Positions 32,159 to 41,628 of a DNA stretch of 64,000 nt are shown in pieces. Positions within the stretch are counted from its first letter, which is position 1; the number at the start of each line of letters is the position of its first letter. A model generated the notes under the pieces. That model saw only the letters and a list, made by a program, of their open reading frames with translations. It searched no databases and was not told the DNA's origin. Origin of the DNA: UBA6215 sp964484255 (GTDB lineage Bacteria > Omnitrophota > Gorgyraeia > Pluralincolimonadales > Pluralincolimonadaceae); assembly GCA_964484255.1 (NCBI GenBank), contig CAZAEH010000001.1, forward strand, positions 62,001-126,000. Reading direction: 5' to 3'. The translations under genes were made by a program, and so were the position numbers.

Positions 32159-33129
32159 TTCAGCACTACGCCAAGAATACGTAATAGGGAGTAGGTCAAC
32201 ATCGAGGACAAGAACGGTACTACGACCCATATAAGGGCGATCTTGATGAAGTGGTGCCGCTTCAGGCTCTGTATTATTCCCATATCGGCACAGCGCAGAC
32301 CGATAAGACCGGAGGTTACGGTAACAGACACCGACAACGGAATTCCGTTCATCGAGGCTGTCAATAATGCCACAGCGCATATCAGTTCTATGACAATAGC
32401 CCTGACCAGCCCGATCTCCCCCATCTCCTTTTCGCCCTTTTCGAGAGCGCTTTTACCGAAGATCAGGGCACCGGCAGCGATACCAAGGCCTCCCAGGAGC
32501 AGGGACCACTCCCTCCCCGCAAATCCTGCCGCTACTACCGGGGCCATCGCTTTCCCGACGCCATTCGCCCCTCCGGCAAAAGCCACAAAACATCCGGAAA
32601 AAGTCAATAAGGCGCCTAGAAAACCTTTTATCCTATCCTCGTCCTTGAGATACCTGAAATACCCCGCCGGTTTGGATACAAGAATCCGTCCGGCAAAAAA
32701 AGCTATGCCAAAAACCGCTATAGGGGATATAAACCACCATTCGAGGACATCGACGAACTTCTCGGTGTTCAGGGTCTCAAAATATATACCGGTAGCTGCT
32801 ATTGAGGAGACTATGGCGTATGAGGTTGGTATCGGGACCTTGAACAGGTTGGATACGAAATCAAAAGCCGCAGCCACAGCCATGACAACGAAGACCACAT
32901 AGAACACGGACTTGAATGTCCTGGCAGGCACAACGCCGTCGCTCAGGGTCTTGAGAACGGGCAAACCGGAAATTATAGCTCCAAGGATGACGAAGATCGC
33001 AATGAGGGCAACAGCCTCTTTTTTCGTACGGACACCGGTCCTGTATGCGGCTTCCATTTCCGCCGCCGCATTGTTGGCGCCCACGTTCATCGCGAGGAAT
33101 ATGGCAATAAGGACCGTCAGGAACATCAT
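32155..33129 (-). CDS. PiT-family inorganic phosphate (or sulfate) permease
   Basis: 324 residues, about ten membrane helices, with the duplicated family signature: GANNAAAEMEAAYRTG near the N-terminus and GGANGVGKAMAPV in the second half (consensus GANDxAN). Couples substrate uptake to H+ or Na+. Because it is translationally coupled to a JAMM protease and E1-like protein, sulfate (CysP-like members of this family) is an alternative substrate; the sequence alone does not decide. Confidence 0.87.
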   Translation of the reverse strand: MMFLTVLIAIFLAMNVGANNAAAEMEAAYRTGVRTKKEAVALIAIFVILGAIISGLPVLKTLSDGVVPARTFKSVFYVVFVVMAVAAAFDFVSNLFKVPIPTSYAIVSSIAATGIYFETLNTEKFVDVLEWWFISPIAVFGIAFFAGRILVSKPAGYFRYLKDEDRIKGFLGALLTFSGCFVAFAGGANGVGKAMAPVVAAGFAGREWSLLLGGLGIAAGALIFGKSALEKGEKEMGEIGLVRAIVIELICAVALLTASMNGIPLSVSVTVTSGLIGLRCADMGIIQSLKRHHFIKIALIWVVVPFLSSMLTYSLLRILGVVLK

Positions 33130-33142
33130 CGCGCCTTAAACC

Positions 33143-33484
33143 TCATTCGCCGGACCTGACCAGGTATTTGCCGTCGAAATACAGGTACTGTGTCTTCGTG
33201 AGGTATCCCTCATCGACCGGAAGTTGATTATAACGCCCGTAATAAGTCCATCTTTCCCTGGCATTCTTCCACTTGCCGGTATCGTCATATTCCTTTAGGT
33301 CGGGTTCACCCCACTGTGCCAACACCTGGTCTTTTGTAAGGCCAGGCCTTAACATCGACGTACCAAAAGGATGCTGTATTATCTTTTTCGGTGAGGGAGG
33401 GTCTATGCCGGCGCAGCCTGTTATAACGATCAGAACCGACAACAATACAAGGAATGCGGTGATCCTTCCCGACGAATTTGGCAT
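33143..33484 (-). CDS. Small lipoprotein
   Basis: 113 residues. Signal peptide with lipobox ITGC (Cys24). The remainder contains PGLTKDQVLAQWGEPDLKEYDD, the "GxxxxxVxxxWGxP" pattern of SmpA/OmlA-type and related outer-membrane lipoproteins, then WTYYGRY and YLYFDGKYLV strands. GGAGG precedes the ATG. Possible BamE-like fold; the role in this operon is unclear. Confidence 0.72.
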   Translation of the reverse strand: MPNSSGRITAFLVLLSVLIVITGCAGIDPPSPKKIIQHPFGTSMLRPGLTKDQVLAQWGEPDLKEYDDTGKWKNARERWTYYGRYNQLPVDEGYLTKTQYLYFDGKYLVRSGE

Positions 33485-33487
33485 TTA

Positions 33488-34264
33488 TTACCTCCGTTTC
33501 TTTAGGATGAGGTTTGTCCTAATTTGCTTGATATTATAGGCCCCTTTACTGCCAAAGTCAAAATTATAAAACCTGCGGATAAGCTCAAAAGACCCCTGCC
33601 TCTCAACAATACCGCAAAATTCATCCTCCTCAAGCAATCTGGTAACGGCCCTGGAAACCAGCGTGCGGGGCTCCCGCACGCCGCTTACTTTGAAGATCAG
33701 CTCGTCCTCAAAGGTCCTGACCACAGGATCGAACGTTTCTCCGTGCTGAAGATATCTGGCTTCTACCGTCGTTCCTCCCCTCTCCTGTGTCCAGGAGACG
33801 TCCTCCCATTCGACCGGGGATCCGGCAACAGGCATCCATAAGTCAATAAAGTAGATACCGCCCTTATCCAGGGATCCTGAAACGGCACCAAGGTGGCTCG
33901 ATATGTCCTCATCCGTAAGCATATACCTGAACGAATCCAGCATACAAATGGCAAAAGAATATTTTCCGGGAATGGCGAATCTCTTCATGTCAGAGACCCT
34001 GCATTCTGCGGCCAGGCTCCCTGCAGCCGAACACTTCTTGACATATGCGGCCATCTCGGACGATCTGTCTATCCCGCAGGCTTCGTAGCCGCGTCTGGCG
34101 AACTCCCTTAAATGGATGCCGGTTCCGCAGGCTATGTCGAGTATGCGTCGGCTTTTCCCTGAGGAAAACTTCGCGGCGCATGCTTCTATAAAATCGCATT
34201 CGCCGGTGCGTCCCCAGTCGTAGGCTATATCACAATATTCCGGGTAGGAGTACGCATCCTTCAT
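33488..34264 (-). CDS. Class I SAM-dependent methyltransferase
   Basis: 258 residues. Motif I LDIACGTGIHLREFARRG (about 40-57), motif II YEACGIDRSSEMAAY and ICMLDSFRYM, followed by a half-barrel extension typical of small-molecule methyltransferases. The ATG at 34264 lies inside the end of the ATP-grasp gene (4-base overlap); a GTG at 34276 is also in frame. Substrate not known; coupling to a Ddl-like ligase suggests a small-molecule pathway. Confidence 0.85.
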   Translation of the reverse strand: MKDAYSYPEYCDIAYDWGRTGECDFIEACAAKFSSGKSRRILDIACGTGIHLREFARRGYEACGIDRSSEMAAYVKKCSAAGSLAAECRVSDMKRFAIPGKYSFAICMLDSFRYMLTDEDISSHLGAVSGSLDKGGIYFIDLWMPVAGSPVEWEDVSWTQERGGTTVEARYLQHGETFDPVVRTFEDELIFKVSGVREPRTLVSRAVTRLLEEDEFCGIVERQGSFELIRRFYNFDFGSKGAYNIKQIRTNLILKKRR

Positions 34265-35247
34265 CCCAATCCGCACCTTTCCAGGGAAACGTTGAACAAC
34301 CTGTTTATCATGGCTTCATAACTTATACATTCCAGCTCGGCTACCATCCCGAAATAATCATCCTTTGCGAGCGAAGGCAGCGGGTTGGCCTCAAGCAGGT
34401 ATATCTTCCTGCCTTTCCGTGAGACGCGAAAATCGAACCTGGCGAAATCACGGCATTCCAGCGCCCCAAAAGCCGCCAGGGCCCTCTGCTGTATATCGCG
34501 TTCCAGGTCCCGGTCCATATCCAGAAGCTTACGATAGGAAAGGCATCCAGCGCGTTCGTTTTTGTCGAACACATGACAGCTTAAGCCTGACTTTTCCTCA
34601 AGATGCCTTTGCACTACGGGCAGGGCCGAAATGTGCCCGTTCCCTAATACTCCGGCGGTAAATTCCCATCCGTCTATGAATTCCTCTACAATTGCCGGTT
34701 GCTTGTACCTTTCGCAAATGAATAGGACCCTTTTCTTCAAACCCTTAAGATCAGTCACAACCGACCCGGCGGATATGCCCTTGGCAGAACCCTCATACCT
34801 GGGTTTGACTATAAGGGGAAATTTCATTCCGTGCAACGGCCCTATCTCCCTTTCCTCCTCGTACCCAAAGAAGGAGGGTGTCAGGATCCCGTGATAACTT
34901 AAAATTTTTTTCGTCATTATCTTGTCCAACGCAACGGAAAGAGTAAGGGCATCCGGACCGGTATAGGGTATACGAACGAGATCCAAAAGTACGGGAACTT
35001 CGGATTCACGGTCCCTGCCCGATGTCCCTTCGGCTATGTTAAATACTATATCGCAATCCAGCCTTCCAAGCATAGCCAGGAGATCGCGGGAAGAACCTAT
35101 CCTTATTACATCGTGGCCGCCGTATTTAAGGGCTGATTCTATGGAAAGGATCGTATCGGGGTCGTCGTGTTCGGCCCAGATATCGGGAGGACAACCGCGC
35201 GGGGCTTTGTTCTTCAGGTCAAAGGTGAATCCCGTCAGCAAGGGCAT
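34261..35247 (-). CDS. D-alanine-D-alanine ligase-like ATP-grasp enzyme
   Basis: 328 residues. The ATP-grasp fold of the Ddl type: CDIVFNIAEGTSGRDRESEVPVLLDLVRIPYTG (N-terminal substrate loop), FPLIVKPRYEGSAKGI (ATP lid), VEEFIDGWEFTAGVLG and the metal-binding end YLLEANPLPSL. It is probably not the housekeeping Ddl, because it sits beside a methyltransferase rather than with mur genes and the N-terminus (FTFDLKNKAPRGCPPDIWAEHDDPDT) is unusual. Similar proteins ligate other amino or hydroxy acids. Confidence 0.85.
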   Translation of the reverse strand: MPLLTGFTFDLKNKAPRGCPPDIWAEHDDPDTILSIESALKYGGHDVIRIGSSRDLLAMLGRLDCDIVFNIAEGTSGRDRESEVPVLLDLVRIPYTGPDALTLSVALDKIMTKKILSYHGILTPSFFGYEEEREIGPLHGMKFPLIVKPRYEGSAKGISAGSVVTDLKGLKKRVLFICERYKQPAIVEEFIDGWEFTAGVLGNGHISALPVVQRHLEEKSGLSCHVFDKNERAGCLSYRKLLDMDRDLERDIQQRALAAFGALECRDFARFDFRVSRKGRKIYLLEANPLPSLAKDDYFGMVAELECISYEAMINRLFNVSLERCGLG

Positions 35248-36005
35248 TACCTCATCAATTCTATCTCTATTGAGTTGCTCCTGGGCAGGTAAGAAACGGT
35301 GGCATAAACGCGTTTTTGCGCCTTCAATACAAGGTTTATCTTCTCTCCCGGGCGCAGCATCGAGTACTTCCTTATCACGTTCTCGACAAAATCTTTCAGG
35401 TCTTTTTCCGTCGTCGGGACAAAAGACAGGTCCAAGGTAGCGTAAGGCATGTCCTTCGCAAGGATCACTTCATCAACCTTGAACTGTCCGTGATACAAGA
35501 CCGCCTGCTGCAGGGAATCCCTTATGGCGCCAAGGTCATAGTATACGATATTATCCCTTTGCTGGAGGATCAAAAAAGACGCGGCTATGACTATGACAAC
35601 GGACGATATTACCGCGGCCTGGAATATCCTCCTCCCCTTGAGTTTCTCTATCCGTATCCTCTCTTCCAGCCTCATGCGTGCTCTCATCGCCGCCATATCG
35701 AGCTCAAGGCTTTCCCTGTCGGGGGCGATCTTAATTGTACGTCCAACCCCCATTGCAGACCTGACCCTCTCCTCTTCTTCCTTGTCCTTGAGGAGCCTGT
35801 CATGCTGCTCTTTAGCTTCCGCCTCTATCTTGGCTTCTTCTATGAAGAGCTGCATGACTTCCCGCCTGACTTTTGCCTCGATCTTGGATTTATCTTCTTC
35901 CATGCTGATTTTTCCGGATAAAATAAAAGGGCGGCCTGCAGAGTCCGTGCCATCATAGCCCTGCTCCAAGCCGCCCATAGGTATATCTGAAGCCTTTGAC
36001 TCCAA
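35247..36005 (-). CDS. Hypothetical coiled-coil membrane protein
   Basis: 252 residues. A charged coiled-coil N-terminal half (about 35-125), one membrane helix (about 130-147, AAVISSVVIVIAASFLIL) and a C-terminal alpha/beta domain of about 100 residues (LDLSFVPTTEKDLKDFVENVIRKY). The start is taken as a TTG at 36005 with AAGGAA upstream; ATG at 35903 is an alternative that removes 34 residues. First gene of the long operon ending at 27086. No family recognised. Confidence 0.62.
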   Translation of the reverse strand: MESKASDIPMGGLEQGYDGTDSAGRPFILSGKISMEEDKSKIEAKVRREVMQLFIEEAKIEAEAKEQHDRLLKDKEEEERVRSAMGVGRTIKIAPDRESLELDMAAMRARMRLEERIRIEKLKGRRIFQAAVISSVVIVIAASFLILQQRDNIVYYDLGAIRDSLQQAVLYHGQFKVDEVILAKDMPYATLDLSFVPTTEKDLKDFVENVIRKYSMLRPGEKINLVLKAQKRVYATVSYLPRSNSIEIELMR

Positions 36006-36015
36006 AAACTATTCC

Positions 36016-36597
36016 TTACTTGACGAAAGCTATATCGTCAATATAGATTGTGCCTTGTTTCTTCGCAGAACAGGTCATATCATCGAAGACTATTACGAAT
36101 TCGGTCATCGATGTCAGGTCCGTAAGACCCGCGAACTGGTTAACCGGTATCATCACTTCTTTCCAGTCCGAAGTAATATCGGTAAGCATATACCTGCCCA
36201 CTTCCCCCTTTGAATTCTTTAGCTCAAGCTTGACCTTGGGTGAGAACCCGGCAACCGCATCACCCTTTATCCAGAAGCTCAGCTTATCATACTGGGAGAT
36301 GTCCTGGCTCTTCAATTTCATCCAAAAACCGTTATAAGCGGGGTTCGGGGAATCCACATCGTAATCCAACTGTATAGCAAAACCCGAAGACCCGTTCTTC
36401 TCCCCGGAGTTGAAATTCATCTTACAACCCTGGGTCTGGTCAGCTTCATCCTTGTTCCAGGCGCCAAAATCCCCGCCGATGTTATTCGGTTTATCGCCCG
36501 TATTGAAATCTGCTATTACCAGAGTTGCCGCCGATACCTGCCCGGCAAATAGTAAAGCTACCGCAGAAGCGGCCAGAAAAGAAAATAAGTTCTTCAT
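36016..36597 (-). CDS. Secreted CBM11/CIA30-like binding protein
   Basis: 193 residues: signal peptide (ending SAATL) and one beta-sandwich with IADFNTGDKPNNIGGDFGAW, DVDSPNPAYNGFWMKLKS, YDKLSFWIKGD and the closing IYIDDIAF. A close paralogue is the lipoprotein at 45992, so two related binders bracket the glycan operon. This one is secreted without a lipobox. It follows the GH94 gene after 81 bases. Probably binds an oligosaccharide in the periplasm or outside. Confidence 0.78.
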   Translation of the reverse strand: MKNLFSFLAASAVALLFAGQVSAATLVIADFNTGDKPNNIGGDFGAWNKDEADQTQGCKMNFNSGEKNGSSGFAIQLDYDVDSPNPAYNGFWMKLKSQDISQYDKLSFWIKGDAVAGFSPKVKLELKNSKGEVGRYMLTDITSDWKEVMIPVNQFAGLTDLTSMTEFVIVFDDMTCSAKKQGTIYIDDIAFVK

Positions 36598-36678
36598 TTG
36601 ACCCTCATCCCCTTTCTGCTTTTAAAAGCATGGATATAAGTCTACCTCAATCACAGGCTTATTTCAAGGGCAAATAGA

Positions 36679-39054
36679 TCACTTTCCAAGCATCACTTCG
36701 ACCAGATGTATCTTTTTGTCCTTTAAGGCAGGGATAACATTCCCTTTTATATTTTTACCGTCAAGTTTCACCTCCCTGACCCCGAAAGAAACGTGGTCCG
36801 GGTCGGATACTATTATCTTATAAACCGCGCCGCGGAATTTCCTGGTCATCTCAAAACCGCCCCACGATCCCGGTATACACGGGTCTACAAGCAAGCCTTC
36901 CAAGACGGGCCTGATGCCTAATATCCAGTTGGTACCGGACCTGTAAAGCCAGGCTGCCGAACCTGTATACCATGTCCAGCTTCCCCTGCCGTAATTGACC
37001 GAATCAGGACCGTCCGAATTCCCAGGCGTAACGTAAGGCTCGGCCTTGTAATGGTCGATGTCCTTACTCCTGTTGGGCGGGCATATCTTGCTGTACAAGT
37101 CAAAGGCCAGTTCAGGGTTCTTCATGAGCGCTTCCGCTATGACCGCCCATGTAGCTGCATGGGTATATACACCCCCGTTCTCCCTTACGCCTGACGCATA
37201 ACGGCTTATATAACCTATTTTATCATTCGGTTCATGGAAAGCAGGATAAAGCAATATAGCGCCATAATCCCTGTATATGTATTTCCTGCAGGATTCCAGG
37301 GCTTTCTTTATCCGGTCTTCGGTCCCTGTACCCGCCATTACGGCCCATATCTGCGCGTTAAGGAAGATCTTGCCTTCCTTGCATTTCGAGCTGCCGACAA
37401 GAGAACCGTCATCGCATGTGGCGCGCCAATACCACTGGCCATCCCAGGCATGCTTATTGATGGCATTCTTGAGCTCGTCGTACTTCTTTAAATACCTCCT
37501 GGAATCGGATCTCCTGTTAACCTTCTTGCTGGAAAGGACTTCTTCCGCCCACCTCTTGATGATATAGGCGAAGAAATGCGCCATCCATATCGACTCACCT
37601 TTAAAACCAATCCCGACGAAATTCATGCCGTCATTCCAGTCGCCTTCACCTATCAGGGGAAGGCCCCTCTTCGAGAACCTTGACATGACCTTTTTTAACG
37701 ACCGTTCACAATGCTCTAAAAGCGTGGCGCTGCCGCCGTCCGCGAACTTGACCTTTTCTTTGAGTATCTTATAATCGGCGGTCTCTTCTATATAACTTAT
37801 GGTCACAAAGACCAGCCACAAGAGGTCGTCGACCTTCTTTGTCCTCGGCCCCCATTCGGCCAGCGTATGCCACCAGTGGTAGACCGTGCCGTCCTTGAAC
37901 TGGTGCGCTGCGTGAAGAAGTATCTGTTTCTTTGTCAGCGATGTGTCAAGGGGCAGGAAAACCTGGCTGTCTTGCAACTGGTCCCTGAAGCCGTAGGCCC
38001 CGCTGGATTGGTAATATGCACAACGGGCCCAGATCCTTCCTGATATGGCCTGGTACTTAAGCCAGGTGTTGGTCATCAGGTTCATCGCATCATCCGGAGT
38101 ATTTACAGTAAGGCCTGAAAGCAGATCGTCCCAGTATTTCCTGACCTCGGCTAGGGCGGAATCGGAGTTCTTTACATCAAAATACTTCTTTATCAGTTTG
38201 GCATCTTTGGCTTTTCCCTGGCTCATACCGAGCATAAATACTATCTCTTTCGCTTCACCCGGTTCAAGCGAGATGTTGACCTGGAAGCTGGCTATGGAAT
38301 CATTCCATCTGCCCGTGGTATTGGTTAGTATACCTTTCTCCACAGCTTCGGGATCGGCAAGGGTCCTATACATTCCTATGAAATTCTCCTTGTCGCCTTC
38401 ATAATATTCGGGTTCTATCGACGACGCGAAGAAAGCGGTACACGGCCACTCGCTCAGGACCTGCCCCTGAAGCATGAGCTGCTTCCTCTTGGTGCCGTAA
38501 AGTGCATGCGTATCCTTATCGTATTCCGTCCCAATGAACGTCCTGTGGAACTCCCTGTGATTATCATCCTTATTCCCGAGCAGCCATTCAAAATAGGTAA
38601 AAAGGGACAGTGACCTGGCTGCGGCGGATTCATTCTTTAATGTGACCTTCCAAAGCTCGATCTGCTCTCCTCTCGGGACGAACATGGTGACACATGCATC
38701 TATACCCTTGTATACGGACAGTAGCTTCGTATAGCCCAAACCATGCCTGCATTCATACCTGTCAAAATCAGGGCATACGGGCTTCCAGCCGAGGGACCAA
38801 TGTTCTCCGGTATCCCTGTCTTTTACGTAGATGTATTTGCCCCACTCGTCCCTTACCAGGTCCTGCTCCCAACGCGTTATCCTCGCAAGATTGGAGTTCT
38901 CCCACCAGGAGAAACCCGATCCTGTCTGCGAAACAGCAAACGCATAAGACCCGTTCGAGACCACATTTACCCATGGGCGAGGAGTATCCGGCCTGGTTAT
39001 GACATATTCTTTCCCGTCATCGGTAAAATAACCGTATTCAGTCTGGAATTTCAT
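36679..39054 (-). CDS. GH94 glycoside phosphorylase (cellobiose/beta-glucan phosphorylase-like)
   Basis: 791 residues. Splits a beta-glucosidic bond with phosphate to give alpha-glucose-1-phosphate. Family motifs: SGAYGFRDQLQDSQVF (about 351-366), WWHTLAEWGPRTKKVDD, and GEGDWNDGMNFVG with the catalytic Asp475. No signal peptide, so it acts in the cytoplasm on imported oligosaccharides. The N-terminus (YGYFTDDGKEYVITRPDTPRPW) is the usual phosphorylase start. The context with a pfam10091-type enzyme makes beta-1,2-glucan oligosaccharides as likely as cellobiose. Confidence 0.9.
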   Translation of the reverse strand: MKFQTEYGYFTDDGKEYVITRPDTPRPWVNVVSNGSYAFAVSQTGSGFSWWENSNLARITRWEQDLVRDEWGKYIYVKDRDTGEHWSLGWKPVCPDFDRYECRHGLGYTKLLSVYKGIDACVTMFVPRGEQIELWKVTLKNESAAARSLSLFTYFEWLLGNKDDNHREFHRTFIGTEYDKDTHALYGTKRKQLMLQGQVLSEWPCTAFFASSIEPEYYEGDKENFIGMYRTLADPEAVEKGILTNTTGRWNDSIASFQVNISLEPGEAKEIVFMLGMSQGKAKDAKLIKKYFDVKNSDSALAEVRKYWDDLLSGLTVNTPDDAMNLMTNTWLKYQAISGRIWARCAYYQSSGAYGFRDQLQDSQVFLPLDTSLTKKQILLHAAHQFKDGTVYHWWHTLAEWGPRTKKVDDLLWLVFVTISYIEETADYKILKEKVKFADGGSATLLEHCERSLKKVMSRFSKRGLPLIGEGDWNDGMNFVGIGFKGESIWMAHFFAYIIKRWAEEVLSSKKVNRRSDSRRYLKKYDELKNAINKHAWDGQWYWRATCDDGSLVGSSKCKEGKIFLNAQIWAVMAGTGTEDRIKKALESCRKYIYRDYGAILLYPAFHEPNDKIGYISRYASGVRENGGVYTHAATWAVIAEALMKNPELAFDLYSKICPPNRSKDIDHYKAEPYVTPGNSDGPDSVNYGRGSWTWYTGSAAWLYRSGTNWILGIRPVLEGLLVDPCIPGSWGGFEMTRKFRGAVYKIIVSDPDHVSFGVREVKLDGKNIKGNVIPALKDKKIHLVEVMLGK

Positions 39055-39063
39055 CTTACTGTA

Positions 39064-40362
39064 TTAATTCCCCTCCTTGAATAACTCGTCGGCCTTGGGC
39101 ACGATCGCATCTACGGCGTCCTTAACGGACTTAAGCCCGTTAAACATCAGGTCGAATTCGGGATATATATAAAGGTCCCTTATCTCCCTCCATTTCGGGC
39201 TGAATGGATCATACACCGTCATCTTTACGGCATCATTAAGCATCTTTTTGTTGAGCGGCACTTTATTGCTTAAGGCAAAATGCTCGCCTTCCGCTATCTT
39301 CTTGTTGGCAGGCTGCGCCAGTCCGGATTCGGCAAGCATTATCTGCCCGTCATCGCCGCTTAAGGCCTTAAGGACTTCCCATGCCTCCTTGGGATATTTC
39401 GTGGAATTCAGGATGCCGTAACCGGTGCCTCCCGTGGCGAATTTCCTTATACCTGTCGGGCCTTTCGGGAACATGGCTACATCCCAGTCGAAATCCTTTA
39501 TTTTCCTTACAATAGGGGTCTCCCATATGCCGGAATGGAACATGGCAACCCTCTGCATCATGAACATCTGTATTACACCGAGACCCTGGTTGCGGAAAGT
39601 GCTGGAAGTAGGCGATACCTTATATTTCTGCGAAAGATCTACCAGGAACTGCAGCCCGCCCATTGATGCCTGCGAACCCAAAAGGCATTTCTTCGGATGC
39701 TTGATATCATCGGCTATTTTACCGCCGTTGCATAATACAAAATTCGGCCACATGTCGCTGTAAAAACCGTACTGTATGACCTTGCCGTCCTTATCATACT
39801 TTGTAAGCTTCTTGGCCATTTCTAAAAGGTCATCCCAGTTCCAGTCATCGGTAGGATAGGCGACACCTGCCTCATCCAGCAGTTTCTTGTTGTAATAAAT
39901 ACACGCCATCGGAGCGGTGTCCCTGGGTATGGCCAGGACTTTCCCGTTAACCGTATACCTATCGACCACCTCCGGGAAGAAATCCCCAAGGTTAAAAGTG
40001 GAGTCTTTTTCCATGTAGGGGTTTAAGTCGAGAAAGACATCCTTATCGGCAAAGGATACGAACATATTGACTTCCGCCGCGATAATATCCGGGGCGGCCC
40101 TGCCCGCTATCTCGGTAAGTATTTTACTGACATAACTTCCGAACGGTATATGTTCCAGCTTCACCTGGATATCAGGATGCGTCTTTTGCCAGTTATTTAT
40201 GGTAGCGGTTATGATCTCGATCTCTTCTGGACTGCCCCAGAAAGCGACTTTGATAGGTACCTTTTTAGGTTTTCCTCCAACCTCCTGCTGGCCGCATCCC
40301 GCCAACTGCAGGACAAAGGCAAGGATGATAACACATGCCAATAACTTCGCCGGTCCTTTCAT
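39064..40362 (-). CDS. ABC sugar-transporter substrate-binding lipoprotein
   Basis: 432 residues. Signal peptide with lipobox LAGC and a family 1 solute-binding fold: VAFWGSPEEIEIITATINNWQKTHPDIQVKLEHIPFGSYVSKILTEIAGR, PRDTAPMACIYYNKKLLDEAGV, and TGGTGYGILNSTKYPKEAWEVLKAL. It captures an oligosaccharide for an ABC importer. No permease genes lie next to it or anywhere in the window, so the membrane part must be encoded elsewhere. Located between the ROK regulator and GH94 genes. Confidence 0.92.
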   Translation of the reverse strand: MKGPAKLLACVIILAFVLQLAGCGQQEVGGKPKKVPIKVAFWGSPEEIEIITATINNWQKTHPDIQVKLEHIPFGSYVSKILTEIAGRAAPDIIAAEVNMFVSFADKDVFLDLNPYMEKDSTFNLGDFFPEVVDRYTVNGKVLAIPRDTAPMACIYYNKKLLDEAGVAYPTDDWNWDDLLEMAKKLTKYDKDGKVIQYGFYSDMWPNFVLCNGGKIADDIKHPKKCLLGSQASMGGLQFLVDLSQKYKVSPTSSTFRNQGLGVIQMFMMQRVAMFHSGIWETPIVRKIKDFDWDVAMFPKGPTGIRKFATGGTGYGILNSTKYPKEAWEVLKALSGDDGQIMLAESGLAQPANKKIAEGEHFALSNKVPLNKKMLNDAVKMTVYDPFSPKWREIRDLYIYPEFDLMFNGLKSVKDAVDAIVPKADELFKEGN

Positions 40363-40380
40363 CGCAAAGCCTCCTGTTTT

Positions 40381-41616
40381 TTATGCGTTCATAAATATCC
40401 TCTGCAAGACAAGGCAGGCAGAGCCCATGGAAACCGCATTGTGCCCAAGCCTTGCAGGGACTATCCTCAGGTTCCTGATATTCTCCTCCCTCGACCAGGA
40501 ATGGATCGTCCTCTTCACGGAATCCATGAGGACCGATCCGGCCTGTTCGACCCCGCCGCCTATGACAACGACTTCCGGGTTAAGGAGGTTGACCAGGAAC
40601 GCTATCTTCTTTCCCAACTGCTTTCCGGCATTTTCAAGAAGCTCCATAGCCAATTTGTCTCCAGCCTTGGATGCTTCTATCGCAGTGCCTAAATTTATTT
40701 TTCCCGGATCCCCCCCGGCTAATTCGAATATCCGCGACTTGGAACCCCTGTTAAAAGCTTCCCTGGCAGAATATGCCACACCGAGGTCTATCTCCCACGT
40801 ACCGAGGTTCAAAGACTCCGTGCGTCTTGACCCGGAATCGGATTCGGCAGCGTTAAATATGCCTACCTCTCCGGCTGAACCATTAGAGCCCCGGTATATC
40901 TGCCCGTTTATTATAAGTCCGCAACCTACGCCTGTATACATATATATCATATCGTTTATATCGGACTCGAAACCGAACCAGCGCTCTCCGAAAACGGCGC
41001 AAGCGGCATCGTGCTCGACAAGAGTGGGGATATCGAATTCTTTCTCGAATATGTCCTTTAAAGATACGCCGGATATTGATACCATGGATAGCCCCATTGC
41101 TCCCAACCATCTTATCGTCTGGCCTTCCACGTCTATTACCCCCGGTACCCCTATCCCGAGGCCTTTTACCTTGTCAGGCTCTATCTTGGATTTATTGAGT
41201 ACTTCTTCGACGGTCTCCACGAGCTTGTCTATTATCGCCTCGCTGTTATCTGCCGGCCTGTCTTTTTTAACCTCGCAAATTACCTGCATCTTCGGGTCCA
41301 CGAGAATGCCGACGATGTTCAGCGCGGTCAAGCCTACCCCTATTATGTAGCCGAACTTGGGATTGAGCTCAACAAGCGTCGGGCGCCTTCCTCCCGTAGA
41401 AACGTCAAAACCCTTCTCCACCACAAGGCCGTTGGCTATGAACTCGTTTATGTAATTGGAGATCGTTACGATATTGAGGCCTGTTTGCCTCGATATCTCG
41501 GTACGCGATATGGGCCCGTGCTTTACCACGAGCTCAAGTATTGACAGGTTCTTCCTCTGCTTATCGGAAAGGACCCTGTCGATTGCCAATGCATTCTTGG
41601 TACTCGAATTTCTCAT
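40381..41616 (-). CDS. ROK-family transcriptional regulator (NagC/XylR-like)
   Basis: 411 residues. N-terminal winged HTH (ISRTEISRQTGLNIVTISNYI, about 36-56) followed by the ROK fold (GLGIGVPGVIDVEG; MYTGVGCGLIINGQIYRGSNGSAGEVG; VVVIGGGV). The cysteine cluster and the His of the usual GHxxxxxxGxxCxCGxxGC motif are missing: after AGEVG comes IFNAAESDSGSRR. Zinc and probably kinase activity are therefore lost and a purely regulatory role is likely. It probably represses this glycan operon in response to a sugar. Confidence 0.9.
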   Translation of the reverse strand: MRNSSTKNALAIDRVLSDKQRKNLSILELVVKHGPISRTEISRQTGLNIVTISNYINEFIANGLVVEKGFDVSTGGRRPTLVELNPKFGYIIGVGLTALNIVGILVDPKMQVICEVKKDRPADNSEAIIDKLVETVEEVLNKSKIEPDKVKGLGIGVPGVIDVEGQTIRWLGAMGLSMVSISGVSLKDIFEKEFDIPTLVEHDAACAVFGERWFGFESDINDMIYMYTGVGCGLIINGQIYRGSNGSAGEVGIFNAAESDSGSRRTESLNLGTWEIDLGVAYSAREAFNRGSKSRIFELAGGDPGKINLGTAIEASKAGDKLAMELLENAGKQLGKKIAFLVNLLNPEVVVIGGGVEQAGSVLMDSVKRTIHSWSREENIRNLRIVPARLGHNAVSMGSACLVLQRIFMNA

Positions 41617-41628
41617 ATTGCCGGCCCC

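Noticed and set aside
32159..32380. N-terminal extension of the JAMM protein from an upstream ATG
   Set aside because: It lies wholly inside the PiT gene in another frame and would add a non-homologous 74-residue tail. The ATG at 32158 overlaps the PiT stop in the usual ATGA manner.
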